Assembly: GCA_034003585.1 (NCBI GenBank)
Contig: JAVEYH010000113.1
Coordinates: forward strand, 1-11,552
Source of the DNA: JAPXSY01 sp034003585
GTDB taxonomy: Bacteria; Verrucomicrobiota; Kiritimatiellia; RFP12; UBA1067
Reading direction: 5' to 3'
Length of the DNA stretch: 11,552 nt
A program made the position numbers and the translations under genes. Positions within the stretch are counted from its first letter, which is position 1. Every line of letters starts with the position of its first letter. The notes under the pieces are model-generated. The model worked only from the letters and a program-made list of their open reading frames with translations, was not told the DNA's origin and searched no databases. Of this stretch, positions 1 to 5,323 are shown one piece after another.

Positions 1-298
1 GGGATGTCAGCTCGGTGATCGCGAGGCCGAAGAGCTGCCGCTTGAAGATGTGGTTCATCCGCTTCTGCCGGTCGGGGATCTGCGCCTCCAGCCCCTTATC
101 GAGGCGCTTGGCGATCTCCCGCAGGAACACACCCGACTTGCAACCGGGATCGAGAAAGGTCGCGTTCTTGTCGCGCCACAGTTCCGCCGGGAGCTGGTCC
201 AGCATCCGGTTCACCAGAGACGGCGGCGTGAAGACCTCGTCGCTGCTCAGGTTCGCGATGCAGGAAAGCACATCGGGGTTGTAACTATCGCTGGACAT
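1..298 (-). CDS. Restriction-modification DNA methylase (Eco57I-like), N-terminal 99 residues, runs off the window
   Basis: The reading frame starts at an ATG (296-298) and is open to the left edge, so only the N-terminus is visible. A GGAG Shine-Dalgarno (306-309) lies 7 nt upstream, inside the preceding gene, which supports this start. The protein has a VFTPPSLVNRML segment (about residues 22-33) typical of the start of N6-adenine methylase domains. A SAM-binding motif I variant follows, FLDPGCKSGVFL (about 48-59), and an LFGLAITELTS segment ends the visible part. I associate this pattern with large Eco57I-type restriction-modification methylases; the catalytic NPPY would lie beyond the window. 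The gene overlaps the upstream methylase-like gene by 14 nt, so the two are probably translationally coupled and work together. It could be a solitary methylase or the modification half of a larger system; the missing left flank would decide. Family call is from memory of the motif pattern. Confidence 0.75.
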   Translation of the reverse strand, partial: MSSDSYNPDVLSCIANLSSDEVFTPPSLVNRMLDQLPAELWRDKNATFLDPGCKSGVFLREIAKRLDKGLEAQIPDRQKRMNHIFKRQLFGLAITELTS

Positions 299-935
299 GG
301 GCGATCTCCAAGAAATGGACGGGGGCATAATCGTCTCTCACCGGCTCGTTCAGATCTGCCACGTTTCCCTCGTCGCTAAAGAGCAACATTTGGTGCTGCT
401 TTTCCAACATAAACGACAACATATAATCGCGCCGCTTGATCAGGCTGCCGTTGACCGGCGACCACTCCGAGAAAACAATCGGCCGGCGAGGTGTGTCGCG
501 AGTTTTGAAGTCAAGAGCATCGCCCCACACGATATTATGCCCGAGCATAAAACGAACAGCCTCGCGGCATTTGTCGTTCGTTTTGTTCGAGAACAAGCGC
601 AGATAGCAAAGGTCAAAGATCCCGAAAAGTCTCTGCCGGCAATGCGTTACGTTGTCCTCCAAAATGTCGATCCCGTATAGGCTAGAGACCGCCAGAACCG
701 CGTTCCGCTCGAACTCCAATTGCGACTTGCCGTAGCGCTTTTCAACGACGGCGAGTTTACGCTCGAGAATGGCGGCCAGGAAATTCCCGTTGCCGCAGGC
801 GGGTTCGAGAAAACGGGACTCGATGCGCTCCGTTTCCTGCTTCACAAGATCGAGCATGGCGTCGACCTCCCGCTTGGCGGTCAGCACCTCGCCGTGATCC
901 GCGACCCGCTTCTTCGATATGACCTGTTCTTCCAT
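285..935 (-). CDS. DNA methylase-like subunit with SAM-binding motif but no visible NPPY motif
   Basis: This 216-residue protein has an N-terminal GEVLTAKREVDAML segment (about residues 15-28), equivalent to the conserved lead-in of N6-adenine methylases. It carries a clear SAM-binding motif I, FLEPACGNGNF (about 42-52), a motif II-like YGIDI (87-91) and a GDAL (138-141) where motif III is expected. The catalytic (N/D)PPY that normally follows is absent; the sequence continues into FSEWSPVNGSLIKRRD and ends soon after. It is therefore either a short partner subunit or a split methylase whose catalytic half is in the next gene, which it overlaps by 14 nt. The ATG at 935 has only a weak, distant GGAGAG upstream, and no other ATG, GTG or TTG is seen close by in frame. 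GC content is visibly lower than in the rest of the window, which fits horizontal transfer. Function as part of a restriction-modification system is inferred. Confidence 0.72.
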   Translation of the reverse strand: MEEQVISKKRVADHGEVLTAKREVDAMLDLVKQETERIESRFLEPACGNGNFLAAILERKLAVVEKRYGKSQLEFERNAVLAVSSLYGIDILEDNVTHCRQRLFGIFDLCYLRLFSNKTNDKCREAVRFMLGHNIVWGDALDFKTRDTPRRPIVFSEWSPVNGSLIKRRDYMLSFMLEKQHQMLLFSDEGNVADLNEPVRDDYAPVHFLEIAHVQR

Positions 936-1075
936 CGTGTGTGGTTCTGCTCTCCGGCCTGAGCCGAGTTTTGAGGCTGGGTGCGGGCTCCGTGATGCTG
1001 GCCATCCGCGTCTAGTTTTACATATTTGAAGTTTAGCACTTGATTCGAGGGAAGGGCGAGGGAAAAACGATTTCT
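936..1075. other. Intergenic stretch upstream of the methylase pair
   Basis: No convincing gene is seen here. The part around 1012-1045 is AT-rich on an otherwise GC-rich background. It contains a TATGTA (minus strand, 1019-1024) that could be a -10 element for the methylase genes, but no acceptable -35 partner was found. With the recombinase relic and the tRNA terminator, it completes the 319-base gap between the methylase gene and tRNA-Glu. Confidence 0.4.
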
Positions 1076-1192
1076 CTACTTCGCCTTCTCCACGGCCGCC
1101 CGCAGCTCGGCGATGCGTTCAGCGTGGTCGTAGCGGGCCGCAGTGGTGTCCTCGGTCCAGCCGCCCGACCGCTTAGCCAGACCGTCCGGCAC
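1076..1192 (-). pseudogene. Relic of a tyrosine recombinase/phage integrase C-terminus
   Basis: On the minus strand a 38-codon frame ending at a TAG (1076-1078) reads KRSGGWTEDTTAARYDHAER followed by an AELRAAVEKA tail. The GGW-x(7)-RYxHA pattern followed by a short charged helix is what the end of many tyrosine recombinases looks like, with the Tyr of RYDH in the place of the catalytic tyrosine. The R and HxxR residues that should precede it are missing, because the tRNA terminator begins only a few bases upstream. The open frame continues through the tRNAs only by chance. A truncated integrase at the 3' end of a tRNA gene is the usual scar of an integrated element. This fits the low-GC methylase genes on the same side. 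The call rests on a short motif and could be coincidence. Confidence 0.5.
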
Positions 1193-1197
1193 TACAC

Positions 1198-1233
1198 AAA
1201 AACAAAAAACCGGCGGTTTTGTTAAACCGCCGG
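1198..1233 (-). terminator. Intrinsic terminator of the tRNA-Leu/tRNA-Glu unit
   Basis: A perfect 10-bp stem, CCGGCGGTTT (1210-1219) with AAACCGCCGG (1224-1233), has a 4-nt loop. On the minus strand it is followed directly by a run of TTTTTT, G and TTTTT (1209 down to 1198). It lies 21 nt beyond the CCA end of tRNA-Glu and is correctly oriented to end that transcript. Confidence 0.9.
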
Positions 1234-1254
1234 CGTTTAAGAGATTCTCACGAT

Positions 1255-1329
1255 TGGCACCCCCTAGGGGAGTCGAACCCCTCTTTCCAGGATGAGAACC
1301 TGATGTCCTAGCCGATAGACGAAGGGGGC
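1255..1329 (-). tRNA. tRNA-Glu (anticodon CTC)
   Basis: The minus strand folds as a 75-nt tRNA with encoded CCA. The acceptor arm GCCCCCT pairs with AGGGGGT (the first pair is a G-U wobble), followed by discriminator G and CCA. The anticodon loop is TTCTCAT, giving CTC, closed by TCAGG/CCTGG. The T-arm GAGGGGTTCGACTCCCC is canonical, and the TTCGTCTA start is typical of glutamate tRNAs. It follows tRNA-Leu after 23 nt and shares its promoter and terminator. Its 3' end faces the recombinase relic and the methylase genes, the side where an integrating element would sit. Confidence 0.95.
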
Positions 1330-1352
1330 AGTGCCGGAGACAAAGATCGGAA

Positions 1353-1437
1353 TGGTGCACCCGGAGGGACTTGAACCCCCACGTCTCGCGACATAAGAAC
1401 CTGAATCTTACGTGTCTGCCAATTCCACCACGGGTGC
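1353..1437 (-). tRNA. tRNA-Leu (anticodon CAG)
   Basis: The minus strand gives an 85-nt class II tRNA with encoded CCA. The acceptor arm GCACCCG pairs with CGGGTGC. The anticodon loop TTCAGGT carries CAG, closed by TAAGA/TCTTA. A long variable arm (GTCGCGAGAC) follows, and the T-arm is GGGGGTTCAAGTCCCTC. The GTGGTGGAATTGGCAGAC D-arm start is typical of bacterial leucine tRNAs. It reads CUG codons, which should be heavily used at this GC content. It is the first gene of the two-tRNA unit. Confidence 0.95.
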
Positions 1438-1450
1438 AAAAGTGAAAAGA

Positions 1451-1480
1451 AGTATCGCATATTCCCCGCGTTCCCGTCAA
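1451..1480 (-). promoter_or_regulatory. Sigma70-type promoter of the tRNA unit
   Basis: On the minus strand TTGACG (1475-1480) and GATACT (1451-1456) are separated by 18 bp. A start about 7 nt past the -10 would leave a leader of only about 6-7 nt before tRNA-Leu, normal for a stable-RNA promoter. Confidence 0.65.
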
Positions 1481-1496
1481 CTCCCCAAAAAACTTT

Positions 1497-1526
1497 TTGC
1501 CAGAAAGGCGCGGGCCGTGCCATACT
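1497..1526 (+). promoter_or_regulatory. Probable promoter of the DUF212 gene
   Basis: TTGCCA (1497-1502) and CATACT (1521-1526) are 18 bp apart on the plus strand. Transcription would start near 1533, giving a leader of about 47 nt. It is back to back with the tRNA promoter, the two -35 boxes being only 16 bp apart around an AT-rich palindrome. Confidence 0.45.
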
Positions 1527-1579
1527 GACGGGCAACGGGAGCCGGTGGGCCGGTATCCCGCCCTGACCGCGCCTGCGCC

Positions 1580-2050
1580 ATGATTGCCGACACCAATCCG
1601 TTCCATCTGTTCGCCACGCCCTGGTTCTGGTCCTCCTTCATCGGATGGACCGTGGCCCAGATCTGCAAAATGACGGTCGGGTTCATCCGCACCGGGGCGA
1701 TCGATTTCCGTTATCTGCTCAGCACCGGCGGCATGCCCAGCGCCCATTCGGCGATGGTGTGCGGGTTGTGCGCCTCGATCGGGCTCACGGAGGGGTTCGA
1801 TTCGCCGATCGCGATGCTGGCCGCGGGGTTTGCCGCGATCACGATGTTCGACGCCGCGGTTGTGCGCCGCGCGGCGGGGCATCAGGCGAAGATCCTGAAC
1901 CAGATGATCGAGGAGCTGTTCAAGCAGCATAAGCTGCGGCAGACCCATCTCCGGGAACTGCTCGGCCACACCCGTAAAGAGGTGTTCGCGGGCATGCTGG
2001 TGGGCATCGGCGTGGCGGTCGCGGTGGTGCGGCTCTGGCCGCCACATTGA
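1580..2050 (+). CDS. DUF212 family (divergent PAP2, YuiD-like) membrane protein
   Basis: This 156-residue protein matches the DUF212 / divergent PAP2 family (acid phosphatase/haloperoxidase-related), at the family's usual length. Its signature segments are GGMPSAHSA (residues 50-58), DAAVVRRAAGHQA (about 91-103) and LGHTRKEVFAG (about 128-138). The PSAHS with the later GHT resembles the phosphate-binding motifs of PAP2 phosphatases. Hydrophobic stretches near residues 9-30, 58-69, 77-92 and 136-152 suggest membrane segments. The substrate is unknown for most members, so a phosphatase role is only inferred from the motifs. No clear Shine-Dalgarno precedes the ATG. The gene is monocistronic, diverging from the tRNA unit and converging with cimA. 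Confidence 0.88.
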   Translation: MIADTNPFHLFATPWFWSSFIGWTVAQICKMTVGFIRTGAIDFRYLLSTGGMPSAHSAMVCGLCASIGLTEGFDSPIAMLAAGFAAITMFDAAVVRRAAGHQAKILNQMIEELFKQHKLRQTHLRELLGHTRKEVFAGMLVGIGVAVAVVRLWPPH

Positions 2051-2097
2051 AGAGGGAAAAAGGGGGAGGGAGGAAGGAAGAGGGGAGGGGGGAGAAA
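2049..2097 (+). repeat. 49-nt all-purine tract, G-quadruplex capable
   Basis: From the last two bases of the DUF212 stop codon to 2097 there is not a single pyrimidine on the plus strand. Runs of three or more G lie at 2054-2056, 2062-2066, 2068-2070, 2082-2085 and 2087-2092. This is enough for a G-quadruplex in the nascent mRNA or non-template strand just past the stop codon. It could slow polymerase or assist termination between the convergent genes. Confidence 0.7.
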
Positions 2098-2221
2098 CGT
2101 TCAACGCTGAAGTGCGCGGAATCTGATTGCGGGCGGGGACGCCCGCGCTCCCGACTGGCCTGTCCCCGCACTAATGAACTTCCCCTGTCCGCCCCGCGTT
2201 GAGAGTTGGGCGTTGAACGTT
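2096..2221. repeat. Inverted-repeat-bounded intergenic element (REP- or MITE-like) overlapping the cimA stop
   Basis: Perfect 12-bp inverted repeats AACGTTCAACGC (2096-2107) and GCGTTGAACGTT (2210-2221) enclose 102 bp. Inside is a hairpin with a GCGGGC/GCCCGC stem (2129-2146), and CGGGGAC (2134-2140) recurs inverted as GTCCCCG (2162-2168). The right arm continues a degenerate 7-nt series starting with GTT: GTTGAGA, GTTGGGC, GTTGAAC, GTTAAAC, GTTCTCT (2198-2232). The element holds no gene. It fills the gap between DUF212 and cimA and overlaps the final bases of cimA. Multicopy status is suspected but cannot be shown here. Confidence 0.55.
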
Positions 2222-3848
2222 AAACGTTCTCTCCCTCGCCGGCTGGTGCGGGCGGAGTCCGCACGGCGCGGTCCTCGTACAGCTTGTACTCCACGCTGTC
2301 GAGCAGCGCCTGCCACGAGGCCTCGATGATGTTCTCCGACACGCCGACCGTGCCCCACTGGCGCGTGCCGTCCCCGGATTCGATCAGCACGCGCGTGACG
2401 GCCCGCGTGGCCTCCTGCGGGTCCAGGATGCGGACGCGGTAGTCGGTGAGGGTGATCTGGTCGATCTCGGGGTAGAAACGGGTCAGGGCCTGGCGCAGCG
2501 CGGCGTTCAGCGCGTCCACGGGGCCCGAGCCCTCGCCGGCCGTGAGTTCGGTCTCGCCCCGGACCTTGACTTTGACCGTGGCTTCGGAAAGGCAGGGCTC
2601 GCCGCTGCCGCGTTTTTCGATGATCACGCGGAACCCCTCCAGTTCGAAGAAGGGCTTGTGGGTGTTGAGCACCTTCTGCAGCAGGATTTTGAACGAGCCG
2701 TCCGCGGATTCGTAGGAGTAGCCCTTGTTCTCGTGGCCTTTGATCTCGTTCAGGATCTCGCGCACCTGGCTTTTGTCCAAGGCGGTGAGGTCGATGCCCA
2801 GCTCGGCCGCCTTGATCTGGACGTTGGCCACGCCGGAGAGTTCCGAGACCAGCACGTGGCGGCTGTTGCCGACCGCCTCGGGCGTGATGTGCTCGAAGGT
2901 CCGCGGGTTTTTCTGGATCGCGTTCACGTGCGCGCCGGCCTTGTGGCTGAAGGCCGAGCGGCCGACGTACGGCTGTTTGGGGTCGGGCCGCTGGTTGGCC
3001 AGATCGTCGGTGATCCGCGAGACGTCGCAGAGTTTCTGCATCCGCTCGGGGCCGACGCAGGCGTATCCCAGCTTCAGTTCCAGCGCGGGCAGGATGCTGA
3101 TGAGATTGGCGTTGCCCGCGCGCTCGCCGTACCCGTTGACGGAGCCCTGCACCTGGCGCGCGCCGCCGCGGACGCCTTCGAGGGCGGCCGCGACCGCGAG
3201 GCCGCTGTCGTTGTGGGTGTGGATGCCGATCTCGACGCCGGGGAAGGCCGCGCAGACCGCGCCGGTGATCGTGAAGATCTCGTGCGGCAGCGTGCCGCCG
3301 TTGGTGTCGCACAGCACGATCGCCGCGGCGCCCTCGCGCGCCGCCGCGCCGAGCGCCTGCAGGGCGTAGGCGGGGTCATCCTTGTACCCGTCGAAGAAAT
3401 GTTCCGCGTCGAAAAAGACGTGGCGCCCGCATTGCCGCAGGTGGCCGACGGTATCGGCGATCATCTGCAGGTTCTGGGGGCCGGTGGTGCGCAGGACATC
3501 CCGCACGTGCAGCAGCCAGGCCTTGCCGTAGATGGTGACCCACTCCGTATCGGCCGCGAGCAGTCCGGCGAGCTGCGGGTCGCGGGCCGCGTCGAGGTTC
3601 ACGCGGCGCGTGCTGCCGAAAGCCGTGACGCGCGCGTGGCCGAGGCGTTCCCGCCGGATGTCCTCGAAAAACTTGCGGTCGCGCGGGTTGGAACCGGCGA
3701 ACCCGCCCTCGATGTAATCGATGCCGAACTCATCCAGCAGCCGCGCGAAACGCACTTTGGCCGTGTCCGAGAAGGAGATCCCCTCGCCTTGGGCGCCGTC
3801 GCGCAGGGTGGTGTCGTAGAGGAAGACTTTCTGGGGTTTCGCGCTCAT
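2220..3848 (-). CDS. cimA: (R)-citramalate synthase
   Basis: This 542-residue protein condenses pyruvate and acetyl-CoA to citramalate. That is the first step of the threonine-independent route to 2-oxobutyrate and isoleucine; the downstream steps use LeuCD and LeuB. The TIM-barrel domain begins with LYDTTLRDG (about residues 10-18, metal/substrate site). It continues with LCDTNGG (179-185), the metal-binding HTHND (210-214) and NGYGERAGN (238-246). The C-terminal part, from about residue 400, corresponds to the allosteric LeuA-dimer domain. Length and the extra insertion relative to LeuA fit the long CimA class rather than isopropylmalate or homocitrate synthase. The ATG at 3848 was chosen because the homology starts there and AAGGAG (3856-3861) lies 7 nt upstream; the frame open beyond it is a shadow of lysC. 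It follows lysC by 26 nt, so it is almost certainly co-transcribed. Its stop codon falls in the inverted-repeat element. Confidence 0.93.
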   Translation of the reverse strand: MSAKPQKVFLYDTTLRDGAQGEGISFSDTAKVRFARLLDEFGIDYIEGGFAGSNPRDRKFFEDIRRERLGHARVTAFGSTRRVNLDAARDPQLAGLLAADTEWVTIYGKAWLLHVRDVLRTTGPQNLQMIADTVGHLRQCGRHVFFDAEHFFDGYKDDPAYALQALGAAAREGAAAIVLCDTNGGTLPHEIFTITGAVCAAFPGVEIGIHTHNDSGLAVAAALEGVRGGARQVQGSVNGYGERAGNANLISILPALELKLGYACVGPERMQKLCDVSRITDDLANQRPDPKQPYVGRSAFSHKAGAHVNAIQKNPRTFEHITPEAVGNSRHVLVSELSGVANVQIKAAELGIDLTALDKSQVREILNEIKGHENKGYSYESADGSFKILLQKVLNTHKPFFELEGFRVIIEKRGSGEPCLSEATVKVKVRGETELTAGEGSGPVDALNAALRQALTRFYPEIDQITLTDYRVRILDPQEATRAVTRVLIESGDGTRQWGTVGVSENIIEASWQALLDSVEYKLYEDRAVRTPPAPAGEGENV

Positions 3849-3874
3849 GGCCGCGCTCCTTTCCGGCGCCTTGC

Positions 3875-5230
3875 CTAAAAGAAAGCGTTGTACAGGGCCT
3901 TCACCGCCTTGGCGCGCTGTTCGGCCTTGACGCCGAACATCATGCTGATTTCGGATGAGCCCTGGTTCATCATCTCGATGTTGACGCCCGCGTCCGCGAG
4001 CGCCCGGGTGGCTTTGGCGGCCATTCCCACCGTGTAGTAGAGCCCTTCGCCCACCACCATGATCAGCGCGTAGCCGCGTTCCACGAGCACCGCGTCGGGG
4101 TTGAGGTCGCGCCGGATGCGGTCGAGCACGCGCCGTTCGCAGGCGGGGTCGAAGTTCCGGTCGCGGATCACCACCGAGACGTTGTCGATGCCCGAGGGCA
4201 TGTGTTCGTAGGAGACCCCCTCCCACTCGAGAATCTGGAGCAGGTGGCGGCCGAAGCCGATCTCGCGGTTCATCATGTACTTGTCCACGAAAATGTTGCA
4301 GAAGCCGTCATCACTCGCGATGCCGACCACGCCGCCGGCGAGCACGCGGCGTGACTGCACGATCAGGGTTCCGGGCTCCTCGGGGCGGTTGGTGTTGCGC
4401 ACGTGGATCGGCACGCCGGCTTTGACCGCGGGGATCACCGCCTCGTCATGGAACACGCCGAACCCGGCGTACGAGAGTTCGCGCATCTCGCGGTAGGTCA
4501 TGACCGGGATGCCGGCCTTCACCTCCGGCACCAGCCGCGGGTCCACGGGATAGACGGAATCGACGTCGGTGAAGTTCTCGTAGACCTCCGCCTTGACCGC
4601 CGCGGCCAGGATGGAGCCGGTGATGTCCGACCCGCCGCGCGGGAAGGTCGCCACCTTCCCCTCCTGGGTGTAGCCGAAGAACCCCGGGAAGACCACGAGC
4701 TCCTCGCGGTCCCGCAGGGTCCGGGCCAGATGCTGGTACGACTCGTCGAGCAGTTGCGCATTGCCGTAATCGTTGGTCAGGAGCAGTCCCGCCTGCTGGG
4801 GGTTGACGTACACGGCCCGGACGCCGCGCGCCTGCAGGGCCTGGGCCACGATCTTGGCGCTGTTGTCCTCCCCCGCCGCCTTCATGCAGTCGAGGAAGAT
4901 GCCGCGGTGGGAACGGTCGCTGGCCAGGCGGAAGCGCAGATCCTTCTCGATCTCCGCGGTGATGCCGGCGGGCAGCTTCAGATCGCGCTGGATTTCGGCA
5001 TACCGCTCCACGACCGCCGCGAGCGCCGTCTCGTACTCTTTTTCCGACAGGGCCAGCTCCGCGCAGGCGATCAGCATGTCGGTCACCTTGGCATCCCCTT
5101 TGTCACGCTTGCCGGGGGCGGAGACCACGATGATCCGCCGCTCGGGATCCGCCAACACGATTTCCGCGATTTTGTTGATTTGCTCCGCATTGGCGACGGA
5201 TGACCCGCCGAATTTACATACTTTCATCAC
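3875..5230 (-). CDS. lysC: Aspartate kinase (monofunctional, ACT-regulated)
   Basis: This 451-residue enzyme phosphorylates aspartate, opening the pathway to lysine, threonine, methionine and diaminopimelate. The kinase domain starts with CKFGGSSVA (about residues 5-13). AGEDNSAK (119-126) contributes to the aspartate site, FPRGGSDITGS (196-206) to substrate binding, and TDVDSVYPVDPR (221-232) to the nucleotide site. From about residue 305 the C-terminus corresponds to two ACT domains, so end-product feedback inhibition is likely; which amino acid inhibits is not visible. TDVDS replaces the commoner TDVDG. The start has two adjacent ATGs (5230 and 5227). GGGAGAG lies about 5 nt before the first, so the first is annotated. 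The gene lies 93 nt after hom and 26 nt before cimA in the same direction. Confidence 0.95.
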   Translation of the reverse strand: MMKVCKFGGSSVANAEQINKIAEIVLADPERRIIVVSAPGKRDKGDAKVTDMLIACAELALSEKEYETALAAVVERYAEIQRDLKLPAGITAEIEKDLRFRLASDRSHRGIFLDCMKAAGEDNSAKIVAQALQARGVRAVYVNPQQAGLLLTNDYGNAQLLDESYQHLARTLRDREELVVFPGFFGYTQEGKVATFPRGGSDITGSILAAAVKAEVYENFTDVDSVYPVDPRLVPEVKAGIPVMTYREMRELSYAGFGVFHDEAVIPAVKAGVPIHVRNTNRPEEPGTLIVQSRRVLAGGVVGIASDDGFCNIFVDKYMMNREIGFGRHLLQILEWEGVSYEHMPSGIDNVSVVIRDRNFDPACERRVLDRIRRDLNPDAVLVERGYALIMVVGEGLYYTVGMAAKATRALADAGVNIEMMNQGSSEISMMFGVKAEQRAKAVKALYNAFF

Positions 5231-5261
5231 GCTCTCCCGGGGTCAGATTCTTTTTCCTGCT

Positions 5262-5307
5262 GCGGGCGGCTTCCCGAGCCGTCCGCGGCGCGTTCGGGGA
5301 ACGCGCC
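5262..5307 (-). other. Two tandem GC hairpins in the hom-lysC spacer
   Basis: On the transcribed strand a perfect 9-bp stem (5287-5295 with 5299-5307, loop of 3) is followed by a 10-bp stem with one mismatch (5262-5271 with 5277-5286). No U-tract follows; the next bases are GCAGGAAAAAGAATC. They are therefore more likely mRNA-processing or stability elements than terminators, possibly setting the ratio of hom to lysC-cimA expression. Confidence 0.6.
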
Positions 5308-5323
5308 CTGCCCGCCCTTGCCG

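Noticed and set aside
757..1005. 82-codon minus-strand frame starting MASITEPAP, possible frameshifted N-terminus of the methylase
   Set aside because: After 935 it only reads the methylase gene out of frame; the methylase frame has its own plausible ATG and complete N-terminal motif.
1193..2104. Minus-strand open frame of more than 300 codons running through the tRNAs and DUF212
   Set aside because: It crosses two tRNA genes and their terminator and is antisense to a conserved family gene; only its last 38 codons look protein-like.
2198..2232. CRISPR-like array from the spaced GTT heptads
   Set aside because: Units are 7 nt and contiguous with no spacers; a degenerate tandem repeat, not a CRISPR.
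2658..3878. 406-codon plus-strand frame opposite cimA
   Set aside because: Antisense shadow in GC-rich DNA; the minus strand encodes a full citramalate synthase.
3849..4226. N-terminal extension of cimA by 126 codons
   Set aside because: It overlaps lysC in another frame, has no family similarity, and a strong Shine-Dalgarno sits just before the internal ATG at 3848.
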